DNA of 64,000 nucleotides. Source: Lineus longissimus (taxonomy: Eukaryota > Nemertea > Pilidiophora > Heteronemertea > Lineidae). A program made the translations under genes and the position numbers. The stretch covers positions 4,096,501 to 4,160,500 of the forward strand of contig NC_088313.1 in the NCBI RefSeq assembly GCF_910592395.1. Direction: 5' to 3'. Positions 10,804 through 22,674 of this stretch are shown here, piece after piece (position 1 is the first letter of the stretch; every line of letters starts with the position of its first letter). The notes beneath the pieces were generated by a model, which was given only the letters and a program-made list of their open reading frames with translations, ran no database searches and was not told the origin of the DNA.

Positions 10804-12787
10804 CGTAGCAATAGCTCCTGCAGATCACATAAAGACTGCTACGGTTCGTAAATAAGTGTACACCCAGTTCTCGGTTCTTCTCCGGACTGTCACAGTTTCA
10901 ATAACTCAAGTATCTGAGATAAAAGTTGGTCGTGCATTCATCTGAAATATATCAATGATAATCGAAATACAATTTGGGGTATAACCTTTGACACGGGCGA
11001 AGCTTGCGTAACGCTGACAACCGCAAAAGGTCAAAGTGTTTGAGTAAAGTCTGGGTATAATTAATATTCACGTGGACAAAACCTTAGTCCTTGAGTACTG
11101 AACAGCTGAAAGACGAGTTTTCGAAAATATCTCTCGGGACCAAAATTCGGGTCAAAGGGCATGTTTATTCTGCGCGCCCACAGACGACTGCTCAATAAAT
11201 ATTCAATGTTTATGACACCAAAGTTGGATTTGCCACGCTAATAGAGCCTTTAAAGCAACGAAAACAACTCAAGAAACATGTCTGCTTGGCTGAAGAAAGA
11301 AAGGCGAAGTGTAAATAAATATGTCCTTTCTTCTGAAGCCACGTCCACTTGGTGACTTTATATATTTCTAGATTTCAAAACACTTTTTGGCACGACATAC
11401 TTTCTTTTGTTACTAGGAGCCATAACGTGTCCACTTCAGAAAGAAAAACTTTCACTTGACTGATAAGAATTAAGGAAGCTCCATGTTCAAGCCACGAAAA
11501 ATGCGGGACCGAGTCGTTTTGGTTTTTCTATTATGCTATCCTTTACCGAAAAATGGGAATTTTACACGGGAAAATAAAAGTGACATTTACCGTTACCTTT
11601 TAAAAAAACTTTCCGAACTTTCCAAAGACAAATACCATCTCCTTACCATTTAATTTTGTCAACTTAACTATCGAACATGTTCATTGTTATATTTCAAAGA
11701 CAGGACAGCGCCTTGGACTTTGTGCCAAAATGTGGCACTTTTGGCCACGAAGAGACAGGTACAGCCTGGGTCCGTTCAAGAGGTGTACATGTATGTCCTC
11801 CAATCCGAACCACTGCCCACCAGAGTATTTTTAAGTGGCCCAGATCTACATTTTCTATCTATCTATTAGGGTGCTGAGATGTCGGCAAACCCGTCATTAA
11901 GTCAGTATTTAGACACGTAAAGGTCGTACCCCATAATTACGATCCCAAGAACATAGTCCCAATGTCTGCGTTAATGTCTTAAAGTCAATCTAACTTGATT
12001 TTTATCTGTGTGTCTTCAAATACTGTATTGACAGAAGCGCGACGTCCATACATTTTCGATAATAGGAAGTAATACCGAATTTTGTACTGGATTTAATCTA
12101 GGTCAAACCTCGGATGCTGTTGATCAATGATGTATCTCAACCTTCAAAGAGTGGGCGCAACTTCTGCACAACCAACAACCCCATCTTTAAAGACGTTCTA
12201 TTTGGTTCCATCCAGGGTCCAATTAACACTCTTATCCGAAAAGAGTATCAGCCTCGTCCTCTGAGTATTTTCAAAAACTATTGTATCCCCGGGAAAGCAT
12301 CATTGAAAACCAAATATCGACCAAACAACCTGTGACCACGAAACTATTAAGTTAGCTTCATGCTGGGAGCAAAGGCTAAGAGTTACCTAACATGACGATG
12401 TCAAAAACTCAAAACGTCAGACACTATTTGGTAAAAATAACTTGACTTTTGTGCGAAGTGAGTCAATTAGTGTTAAGGGTTAAGTAAATGAACAGAAGGA
12501 GTACATCACCGCTGAGAGGCGTGTAATCTTCACCATTCATTTGCGGTGATTGTCCTTTTCTATCTGTGCACATCTCGGAAAATCGTCCAAAACACAATTT
12601 GGCGCTTTTGAAGAAAACGGCTGGTGTTGGCATGGCAATCTGTTAACCCATTTAATCTATCGTCATTATTATCATTACTCCACAAGATGGCAGATTGCAT
12701 GATTGGCATTTGCTTTGATATATTAGTAGTTTTACTGCTGATCATAAAACAAGTTTTACAACATAGTAGGCCTATACATAGACAGGC
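10804..12787. promoter_or_regulatory. MMP21: 5' flank of MMP21, promoter not resolved
   Basis: This stretch must include the MMP21 5' UTR and promoter if exon 1 is the first exon. I see no clear TATA box or initiator. A CACGTG E-box lies at about 11071. No other gene or repeat is recognisable; ORFs at 11677-11877 and 12114-12335 use weak starts and lack coding character. Confidence 0.3.
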
Positions 12788-13106
12788 CAGTGCAACTTTC
12801 CCCCCTAAAACAGCAAGATTCATACCTCGAATGGGCGGCCTTGAGAGTCACAGTACAACTTTTTTCCCCATAAAGCAGCAATATTTACACCTCGAATGGG
12901 CGGCCTTGAGAATCACAGTACAACTTTTCCCCCCTAAAACAGCAAGATTTACACCTCGAATGGGCGGCCTTGAGAATCACAGTACAACTTTTCCCCCCTA
13001 AAACAGCAAGATTTACACCTCGAATGGGCGGCCTTGAGAATCACAGTACAACTTTTTCCCCCTAAAACAGCAAGATTTACAGCTCGACTTGACGGCCTTG
13101 AAAGTC
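12788..13106. repeat. Minisatellite, 64-bp unit, about 4.6 copies
   Basis: The phrase CTCGAATGGGCGGCCTTGAG recurs at spacings of 65, 64 and 64 bases (cctcg at 12825, 12890, 12954, 13018), with a degenerate fifth copy at about 13082. Each unit also carries a polypyrimidine block and AAAACAGCAAGATT. Central copies are nearly identical and the outer ones diverged, as expected of slippage or unequal exchange. Confidence 0.95.
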
Positions 13107-16102
13107 ACAAGCAAATCTGAGGAAAAAAATGTTGAACGTGGAAATCATGTGCTTTAAAGAGACCAATGATGTTTTCCATTTTCCCGTGATGTCGCCTTTA
13201 TAAAGATATGGTTTCATCAATTATGATGTGCTCGCTAATTCCGCGCGACTAATTTAGAGCAACCAGCTATGAGAAGTTGCATTAGGGTTCACTTCTCAGC
13301 CGAAAACAAATTTTAACCAAAACACTTATACAAACTTTGACAGAACATATTCAGAGTTGGAGAAGGTATTTTACTAGAACCCGTTGAAGTATATGAGATA
13401 TTTAAAAGCAAACGACCACCCCCTCGCCGAGAACCATTAAGTAGTCAAAAAAATCCGGAAACGCTTAGAGACCTGCTCAAGGTGTTACAAAAGTATTTAC
13501 ACTACTTCAGTATGTGGTGTGGTGTTCTCGCAACTAACTTTTGAATTCAATATAGGCCTGACTTAAGTCTGTATTTGATAAACTATTCTTAAATATTGAA
13601 TGAAGTATTATTGAATGTGGGTGGCAAAAATTTCCCTCCCATTGTAAATCTAAAGGGCATTTCAAACGCTCTCTTTCCCGCCCGGAACTATTTCATTTGT
13701 GTTTGACAGGAAATAGTAAAAGTGTTAATGATCGTTTTTGTGAACGTCGGAAGTCGAACAAAGGCTTAGCATGATGATATGTGAGCATCTATATACAAAA
13801 TAGACAGTACACGCAATTGTGTCATTATTGTCATATATACGTACCCAATACTTGTACATGACTTGGTATTCTAAGGATTTAGCCAGCGATTATTTTGTGT
13901 TTCAGTCCAAGAATTGTAAACTCAATCACTTTGTGGAAATCACAGTATCTACATGTATATGAAGTGTAAAAACCACAACGAATTCTTATTTCTGAAACAC
14001 TCGGGACTCGCCTGAAAGCCTCTTATAGTGAGGCTCTCTGTGGATTACGCTACGAAAATCGATTTATGTAGAAACAAAATGAAATAAAACGAAATGAAAC
14101 CCAAATGTCACCTTTCGGCAAGTGCGCTGTTCTCAATAGATTTCCTTCAGCCAATGATGTTGCAGAATCCCCGGGCAATGAAGTTGCCGGCACAGTTTAT
14201 CATTTATCTAAATCGATAAGGCGTTATATACAATCTAATCTAAAGAGAACTAGGCCTTAACCTACAACTGGAAGATCGAGGCTTATGATGAGCTTCGAAG
14301 ATGGGTCTTTAATGCAATAATAGATTGACAATCAAGATGATATTTCAGCACCATTCCCAGGCCCCAAGTCTGAAGACAAATGCGGTCACTTATTTGGGTT
14401 TGGCAGTTTATATTTTCTACCGCATGGAGACGTTGATTTCACCGGCGATAATGGATCAGCTTTTCCTTAGCGTTGATTATGTTGGTGTTATCATCAGCAA
14501 TACGATATTGAGTATGTCTCAAGAAGGTTGGTCTGGAGTCAGGTCGCGGCGGAGAGGGGCCCTCTTGACCCCGCCAGGTCAATATTTGATATATACTTGA
14601 ATCACGCAAGAGAATTTAAAGTAAGGAGAGAAAACGCGGAAAGCAGCATAAACCACGCTAAACTATGTGAAGGTAAACCTACCTGAAATGATCCGTGAAA
14701 CAAATCTGTCGCCAAAGACTTAGTTACATCTGTAGGTATCGCCGATGCAGGTATAAACTGCTTTGAGAACTGATTTTATCCTCAGAAACGATGTCTACTT
14801 ATACTCTTCCAACAGCCTTTAATTTACATATCCTACACGGCTAATGGAGAGAAAAAAATCACAGCAAGTCAAATATTCGTGTTGCACGTTCGCTGTCCAG
14901 ATTCATTTTTCTAAAGGACCTTTAAAACGCCCCGTATAACTAGCGCTCGACACTCAGTGAAAGTGCGAAAAACATCTCCATGCAAATGGAACTTCACCTT
15001 TCTCGAACGCGTGACACATATAGCTATGTCTTTCACGGATGACGGGAAACACTTATTCACGGAATAAAGGAATACGATTTGAATTGGCCGCATCTTAATG
15101 GACGAATCACGACATAAGAATTGTTGTTGACACTTTCGCGTGAAGCCTTTCTGCCGCAATTAATACGATCGTGATCTATTGCGAGCCACACGCGCCTTTT
15201 TCCGGGAAGGTCGAATGCCAAGAGGGGACCCGATTCCTCAGCCTTCTGGCGCCGTCCAGCGATGTTTGCCTATCACCGTTCCCTAGCAAGGCTCCTATAA
15301 CTCGCCCGCAGCGCGATATACTCGTATTCTCAATTTGTATCTAGCTGCTGAGATGAATAAAATCCAATGGCAAATGTCCAAAGATCACGAAAATTAGCAC
15401 ACAATCAAGCAATGTCTATCGGAAATAGAAATACGAAACAATTTAACCATGCCGAGGTCATCGGCCTTGTCAGGCTACGACCGATGAAATGTTGGCAAAG
15501 GTAAAAAACAAGTTGAGAGCTTTTGGTCAGAGATTGCCTCAAGCTTCATGTACGTTGCTGCCAAGTCGGTGAAAAAATTCTGCATCAGGCCCGGAGCAAA
15601 AGCCCTATAGCGGCAAGTTTGTGTTGGAACTATTCAGCCGTGTGAGGGTCCAGATGGACAATTATTCTCTCTTTCTAGACCAGCAGAGAAAATTGTTCAC
15701 GTCGCGGAAGCTGCCTCAATCATTGCGATACGATCGTGTCGAGTGACATCGGACACTGCCAATTGCCACTTGAATCATGCCTCATCTCATGCACGCGATC
15801 GAAGGTGAACTACATGTTCTAATGTGCAAGTATCATGATGGGCACGCGACAGCATGACAGCGAATGCATGTGTTCACGCAGAAATCTAAGGCCTTCATCA
15901 GAATGCAGTGAGCCACATCAGACGGACAGCATCTGTTCAATTTGCGCAACGCAATTCTTTGTTCCTAAAGTGCGTGTTTGACTCCCGTGACGCGCATTGA
16001 ACATCCGTCACAGTATCAGTATTGCCGCACCAACTCTTCCCAGCATGGTGACACTCTCGAGGAATATGGTTCTTTAGTGTCATATTTGCCACCCTTCAGA
16101 TT
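13107..16102. other. Gene-free stretch
   Basis: I see no convincing exon, RNA gene or structured repeat. The short ORFs at 14325-14600 and 14911-15159 have no recognisable similarity and no splice context. The region near 15100-15800 is richer in CpG than its surroundings but carries no ORF. Confidence 0.4.
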
Positions 16103-16123
16103 GTCATCATCATTATTATTATT

Positions 16124-16188
<65 letters not shown>
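16103..16188. repeat. ATC microsatellite
   Basis: Long trinucleotide run with a short ATT interruption near its left end; it generates a false poly-Ser frame. Confidence 0.95.
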
Positions 16189-16650
16189 GAAATATATTCT
16201 AACAGAGCAGGTTCAGTAGCTCAAATGCGACACTCTATGATATTTTTTGTCCCCGTTGATTCAAGCGGCGTGGTGAAATTTCAAGAGCACTTTTCGTCAT
16301 CAATTTTCTTTGAAATGTCATGGTTCTGAATCATACGTAAATAAAGGACGAATTTTACTTTTTTCAACTTCCAATTTATTCATGTGATGGAAGAAATTAT
16401 GACAAGTCACTTTTTTCAACTTCCATATATATGCATGTGATAATGGAGCATCCGGTTATACCTCAAGTCCAAAGACCTAGGCCTATACTGCGTAGACTAG
16501 CATAAAAATGCCATAAAATAACAAGTGAGCAACTCGAGTACCACTCAGTAGCTGAGAGGGCCGAGGAAAATTGGTCCAGAAGACGTGGGCGGGAAAGTAG
16601 ATCGTCTGTCAACAAATTGACCTTTACCTTGCTTACCAACTTCGCATTAA

Positions 16651-16851
16651 AGGGGGGCTATAGGCAGGAACAGAGGGGCTAATTTGGCCATCTTCGGATG
16701 ACTAATATACACAGTAAGGGCCCTGGGTCATGTCAGATTCAGCACTAGATAGCGTATTATCACTTCGACGTACTGTGAGATGGGAGAGACCCCTATTGTC
16801 GACTTCGTGTAAATTTATCTTCCCTGCCTAGCTGGTGACTATATTGCCCCT
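16651..16851. mobile_element. TTAA-flanked MITE, family 1, copy 1
   Basis: A 201-bp element flanked by TTAA at 16647-16650 and 16852-16855. Ends are AGGGGGGCTATAGGCAG and, reverse-complemented from the right, AGGGGCAATATAGTCACC, forming terminal inverted repeats. The element matches the reverse complement of 30146-30358 along its whole length (shared blocks GGGGCTAATTTGGCCATCTT and GGGTCATGTC), including both ends. That proves it is a discrete mobile unit rather than chance similarity. It has no coding capacity. TTAA duplication suggests piggyBac-type transposase in trans (inference). Confidence 0.88.
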
Positions 16852-17070
16852 TTAATCAATGGAGAAGTAGACATTCTAAGAAATACCATTCTTGGTATCG
16901 CGAACGCCTATATACATGTATTCCAGTGTCATCTTTCATGAAAGCTTGTTAACCCCATATTTTGTAATTCTACCTAATCTACAGTGTGTCCCAAAATAAG
17001 TTACAATCTGGCTCGACTTGAGTTATACTGGAGCCTATACTCTTTGAATGATCGGCCATACATGGGTTAA

Positions 17071-17306
17071 AGGCCCACTCCGTTCATCCGAAAATTTTAA
17101 ACCTGAACTCGAATTTGACAGTTTCTAAATGAAAATTGGCACTCAATATGCCAATTTCAGGGGTGGGAGTCTGCTTTCTTGTTTTCCTGGGAACAGCCTC
17201 CCAGATTTTAAATTGGCATTCACTTCATTTTGAAGCAGTTGTTCTAATTAATTTTAATTTTAAGTTCTAGCCAAAATGTTTGAGCGTAAGTCCGACCCTT
17301 AGGGCC
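17071..17306. mobile_element. Decayed MITE, family 2, copy 1
   Basis: Begins after TTAA at 17067-17070 with AGGCCCACTCC and ends near GGGCCTTAT, an imperfect inverted match. The internal AATTGGCATTCACTT and AGTTCTAGCCAAAATG blocks recur in the elements at 39813-40042 and 48268-48498. The right target copy is degenerate, so the right border is approximate. Confidence 0.6.
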
Positions 17307-17901
17307 TTATCTAAATCGGCCGCCTCACTCTGGAACAGCCCGTGTATGACTTAGTACATGTAAGTGCGCCATGCCACTAATCAGTACAACTTATGCCAGG
17401 ATTCAACGGAATGCGTCCCTATTGATATATTATGTTCACAACTGTTACTCCATTTTGTATATTTGCATTCATAATATCAATAAGCTGTGTAATAAGCTAT
17501 TTGTTATCAAATATAGCTAACTACATGAGTACGTGACCCCGATTGTTTTCTTATAAAAGATACAACTGCAGTTAACTATAAGCAGCACACCTTTTCAGAG
17601 GATACTCGTATCGCCCTTGAGTGGCGGAACCCCACGAAATTTGTTTATCATTCTTCGTTTCTATAGTTACGGGGAGCAAAAGCGTGAAAATTATTTCCGG
17701 CATTGAGCATTCGCCATTTTTTGGGGTTGCGAACCAAAGACAACACCAGGTAATGTTCACGTGAAATGTTTGTTCAATTCAGATGCGTCTAGGTATACGT
17801 AGACAAGTTGAATCTGAACTTCTCTATCGTTTCGGATTGAATGGTATAAAATATCCGGGCGAGTGAGATAAAGTCGATTGTTGTCGCCGCCATAACACCG
17901 A

Positions 17902-17983
17902 GCTGCGATGGCCGAGTGGTTAAGGCGTTGGACTTGAAATCCAATGGGGTCTCCCCGCGTAGGTTCGAACCCTGCTCGCAGCG
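17902..17983 (+). tRNA. tRNA-Ser (anticodon UGA)
   Basis: 82-nt class II tRNA. The acceptor stem GCTGCGA pairs with TCGCAGC, and the discriminator is G at 17983. The A box has the form TGGCCGAGTGG. The anticodon stem TTGGA/TCCAA encloses loop CTTGAAA, with TGA at 17935-17937 reading UCA serine codons. A long variable arm (GGGG/CCCC hairpin) is typical of tRNA-Ser, and the T arm GTAGG-TTCGAAC-CCTGC contains the B box. A TTTT pol III terminator follows at 17988-17991. There is no intron and CCA is not encoded, as usual in eukaryotes. Confidence 0.97.
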
Positions 17984-17987
17984 AAAG

Positions 17988-17991
17988 TTTT
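17988..17991 (+). terminator. Pol III terminator of tRNA-Ser
   Basis: TTTT four bases after the end of the mature tRNA; the standard pol III termination signal. Confidence 0.8.
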
Positions 17992-18330
17992 GATTGATTT
18001 TAGATTATCAACCGGGAAAACTTTGTCCCAGACAGGTAATTCTATTGAGGGGAAAATTGGTATGTATTCCCGTTCTCTTTTGAATCAACATATTTTTGTT
18101 CTCAATAATATCGTGTTTGAATATACCTTTCCTGGTATTGTTAATGAATAATATTGGTTAATTAGTGAAGTGTGTTGTCATTATATATGGTTGTGTATTT
18201 AGCAGTTTTCTGTATTGACAGCAATAAGTACCCCTCCCAGAACATTCGAAGAAACGGCGACAAACACAAATGAATTACATAGGAGTTATCAACATTCTTC
18301 ACGGCTCTAGTGTCACCATCGCCATTGACA

Positions 18331-18374
18331 GCATACAGTTAGAATAACTGTATGCAGTTAGAATAACTGTATGC
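18331..18374. repeat. Overlapping hairpins of an ACAGTTAGAATAACTGT motif
   Basis: GCATACAGTTA and TAACTGTATGC form an 11-bp inverted repeat around GAA (18331-18355). The GTTAGAATAACTGTATGC half is then repeated directly to 18374, so alternative hairpins are possible. Confidence 0.85.
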
Positions 18375-18639
18375 TGTGAATGACGTAGTTGCCAACAATG
18401 AACGTTATCACGTGACATTGAGAGCTTTGAAACGTCACTGTTTCGGACTGTCTTTGTCACACCCTGTATGTAAATGTGCGTCGCTAGAAATGTTCTTGTG
18501 TTTGTATGGTAATGAGAATAAACCCACGTGTGTGAGGAGTGCGCCGTGTTGATTTGAAGAATAAGGTCTTTCGTTTTGTTTTTTATCGACGAAAAGAAGG
18601 GTTTTACCCTAAATGCGGGAAAGATCCCCGACAGTCACC

Positions 18640-18823
18640 ATTCGCCACTTTCCTCAAGCCGCTAACTGACTTCCTGGCAGGTATTGACCAATCAGAAGAG
18701 AGCTATCACGTTTGTACTGCCCCGACAGCACGGCCATGATCACATACAGGGGTTTTGATTGGTCAAAACCTGTCACCTGACAGGAAGTCTTACATGATTT
18801 CTGCTCGAAGAAAATGGCGAATT
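18640..18823. mobile_element. Foldback element with long imperfect inverted repeats
   Basis: ATTCGCCACTTT at the left end is the inverse of AAAATGGCGAAT at the right. Further in, GACTTCCTGGCAGGT and GACCAATCA are mirrored by TTGATTGGTC and ACCTGACAGGAAGTC. The arms span most of the 184 bp, as in MITE or foldback elements. No target-site duplication was assignable. Confidence 0.6.
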
Positions 18824-19635
18824 CGACGTCCCCTCAATTCCCGTCCATCTTGTAGTGGAACCCCGACGGGCCAGGCCGGTCTACCTTGTGTCTTACAAGG
18901 CATGCGTATTTTGAAGTAAGACAAAGAAATTTAGCCCATTGTTGGCCCTTCGACTTCTGATACGTCGATCCATTAAACAACACTGTTAAAATTTTTATTA
19001 TTCCATGCATATTAACATTACTGTAAAATCTCAAATTCAATTTTGAGAAGAAAATTAAAATAAACTGCAGCCCAAAACCTCGGCTTTTCTCAGGAAACCT
19101 TGTTCTCCATATTCCTTAAAAATAAAATATGGCCGCCTTTAGTTCTGTTTAAGATAGTTGATACATAGTATTCAAGTCGCCATCCGGTCCAAGGCATCCT
19201 ACTGCAACCACTTAAACTAACCTCAAATTAAATTTTAATCGGCGGTCACTGCTCCGGGTGGCTAAAGCTGATTCGATACCAACAGACTGTCGGCGGTACC
19301 TTGCCTTGCTTTGATCAAGCCGCTTTGTGCGTCGAAATAATCGAGTATATTGTGCGTGACGTTCGACCTCTGCTCTACACCGTGCACGACGAATGAGAAC
19401 CGATATCGTTCTCACAAGAGGCATGTCTCCAGCAACCTACGGCGAGAACAGACATTAACTGCATGCTTTTCCGATGGTTATCTTTCATTGATTGATGCAT
19501 TTTTGCACTGTTGGATAAAACTTCAGAGCACCAGGGTTTGTTGATGAGTCTTTTGTTTAAGCTTGAACAAGAATCCATTACCAAAATCTGTCTGTGACAG
19601 CACAAATAAACCCATTGACATTTGGCACAGCTTAA

Positions 19636-19740
19636 AAAACTTGAGTTTTGAGTTTGTATAAGTTGTACTCGTTTTTGAGTTTGAGTTTGTATATAAGTTG
19701 TAGTTTTTGAGTTGGTATGTGTTGTTGTTTTTATTTGATG
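19636..19740. repeat. Low-complexity GAGTTTGTA-type sequence
   Basis: Irregular repetition of GAGTTTGTATAAGTTGTA-like words; T/G-rich on the plus strand. Confidence 0.75.
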
Positions 19741-20027
19741 CTGCTCTACCTTTCGTGGGAAAGTGAAGAATTGCGGTTAACATCTCGTTACGCTGAGTGA
19801 GACTTGGTCAGTGGTATCGAGGTCAGATAATTTTCGCTTGATACCTGGGGGCGATGTGGTCTAGACCGGTGATTTGCAGCTAAGCACATGTATAAACCAT
19901 AGTTTTTTCATTCTTTGCAGTCCTCCTGGTAAAAAATGGATATCATTTGTAAAGTGTAAAACACTCATTGAATCAATCTTTGGCGACCTGAGGTAGTTCG
20001 CTGCGACTTGATATTGTTGTTGGTCTG

Positions 20028-20172
20028 AAAGGGCCTACGTAATAACCAGTGTCTCAGGAAAATAGAAATGCAGTAACACACAATACACACACAAGTACGT
20101 ATTTACCCATTTGGATGTTTTCAAATTCAATTACAAATTCAAAATCTTTAACGAACGGCATAGGCTTTTCTG
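20028..20172. mobile_element. Possible relic of a TTAA-type MITE
   Basis: Left AAAGGGCCTACGTAATAAC and right, in reverse, AAAAGCCTATGCCGTTCG are similar. The right block (TCTTTAACGAACGGCATAGG) is shared with the element at 2449-2636. The flanking TTAA is not intact. Confidence 0.35.
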
Positions 20173-20299
20173 GAAACAGGTGGTTGAACGCAGACCCCAT
20201 TATTGATGAGAAGTCACACTACATGCATTACCTGAAATGACTGTTAGTATTAAAACAGTATACTTCCGACCGGATACCTAATTGAAATTAATTTTGATT

Positions 20300-22434
20300 G
20301 GCTATCAAAAGGTTTCTTTTTACATGTACAAAATTAACGCATCGTAACATTATTTATTGACAGAACATTAAATTATCATTCAATATGCCCACATTTTTCT
20401 GAGATGCACATTGTATTTTAGAAAATAACTCAAGGCCTGGCAACTGATTGAGTGTTTTATATTGTTTGAGAAATACATGTACTGATAGAAAACGGTGCGA
20501 AAAGGGTCAAATACTTAATAATACGAACAAAATAAACAAACGCTTAACTACATATTTAGGAACCTGAGGAACAACATTTGCTTTGCAAATACTTGACATA
20601 CATATGCCGTGTTGGAAACACCTGGGGGACATGTCTCAGTTCGAACCCCTGTGTCCTGAAAAATGTGACTTGTTTACAAAATATCAATGTTTCAACCCTT
20701 GGGCGAAAGTAAAAATACATGTAGTGAATGAAATAAAAATGGAGAATCGTGGCCTACCTGAGTCTTTGGTGACAATATTGTTGATATGAAATTGACAATG
20801 TCACTGAAAAGGAGAGGTCGTTTCTTGCAATGAACTCCAGGTGATCTGAAACCAGTTGCAGACGACGCAACATTTGTATGCTGCATTGCGCATGCGCACT
20901 CGACCTGGCACCCAGTCACGACGAGTGTTTGTATTCCCACGGTTCAGATAATTAAGAAATGAAAAATCTATGTAAATCTTCTCGTCCAAAGAAACTAAGA
21001 CTACTTCATTACCAGGCTTACTTTTTGTCAGGACCTATCGATCCCCTCTCAAATTATGGTAAACACGCATTGTTGTGGTTACATGATGAGATTCAAGATA
21101 CTTCTGGCTAGTTAGACAAGGATATATCAAACCAAAGCAAATAAGACTTTTGTCCCGTCAGACAAGTTCTGGCTAAATCTTATTATTTACCTTTTTTATT
21201 GAGAATGTACTTTTGGGCGGCGACACGAATCAAAAAGCATTTCGACAATCATTAAAAGTCACATTTAACTAGATTTACTTATGTTAAGGGTTGTTGAGAA
21301 GCAGTAAGCAAATAACTGATACAGAAATTACACGTGTACTTCCGGAGGTACTTGAAGGACAATAGATAAAAACGCGTTTCCTGGAGAAGGATTGATGTTA
21401 GACTTTCGAAATTTTCGCGGCTTTTTCAGATGCATCAAAAGCAATTTAAGATCGATTCAACAAAAGGTAAAGTATGCTGAAATGTTACCATATTGACTAC
21501 TTAGTATAGGATCAAGAACTAGTGAAATCGTTCCCTCTGCTTTTAAAAATACTTCTAAAGTTCTTTTAAAAAGAATCATTACGCCAGGCGCTTTAAACTG
21601 AATGTAATGTGAAAAATCACCTACCAAGGTGAACGATCGGGAGAACGAATCAATGATTATGGAAAGTAGACTGATTAATGCGGCTTATTCAGCTCAGAGT
21701 GACGGAGAATGATCGGACTCCGGACGATGCCCAAGGCTAACTGAGATTACACCCGGGCAACCAAGCGGGCCCGGGAACCAACAACAGACTGCTTGCAGAA
21801 AGCGGCTACCTCTCAGCCATGTTTCATTTCTAGGGACCATCGCACTGTCAGTTACAAATATTTTTGCACTTTTACGCTGTAGCCAATTGATAGGACATAT
21901 TGTGCGTAACGTCAGCTGTAACCGCCAAATGAAGACAGACTATCTAGATGATTTCCCTTTGGGTCAAGCAACCATCTGAAGGGGCTTTTTGGGGCTTTTT
22001 ACGTCTCGTCTAGACGACCAATGATAAATATGGATATATATTGTACAATTTATGATCCTCGCTTTTATTAGCCAAGAAGCGCAACGCTATTCGCGTCCAA
22101 GTAAAAACATTGCCAGACTGTTTTATCTCCTCCCGCGGGAAACATTTATAGTATGATAATCCGCCATCGAGTCCGACAGCATTGTCAACAGTCGTAACTT
22201 GATTTGCTCCTTGATAGTCTGGGCTGTTTTCAGCAACATTTCATACGCATGCCCTACATGTATATCGTCAAAATCAATGTTGCCATATCTTTATCAAGTT
22301 ATTTCCAACTACAGACACACTTATTTTTATCCTGAAGCTGACTTTTATATGAAGGGGGGGGGGGACAGGGCATTGCCAATATCATTGGCTGTTGTCAGTA
22401 CTTATTCCGCACATTTTCAATTCAACTTGTTCTC
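20300..22434. other. Gene-free stretch
   Basis: No coding exon, RNA gene or element recognised. A small direct repeat GGGGCTTTTT occurs twice at about 21978-21999, and a short poly-G tract at about 22356. Confidence 0.4.
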
Positions 22435-22674
22435 TTCATTCACCATTTATATTCGTCATTTACCGCTTATATTCGTCTTTTACCGCTTATATTCGTCATT
22501 TACAACTTATATTCGTCATTCACCACTTATATTCGTCATTTACCACTTATATTCGTCTTTTACCGCTTATATTCGTCATTTACAACTTATATTCGTCATT
22601 TACCACTTATATTCGTCATTTACCACTTATATTTGTCATTTACCACTTATATTCGTCACTTACCACTTATATTT
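22435..22674. repeat. Minisatellite, 20-bp unit, about 12 copies
   Basis: Unit ATTCGTCATTTACCACTTAT, repeated with exact 20-bp periodicity and point differences (TACCGC, TACAAC, TTCGTCTTT). Higher-order alternation of variants suggests duplication in blocks. The unit is not a multiple of three, so ORFs through it (for example 22199-22735) cycle all frames every 60 bp and are incidental. Confidence 0.96.

Noticed and set aside
22435-22674. Possible CRISPR-like array
   Set aside because: Pure tandem repetition without unique spacers, in a eukaryotic genome.
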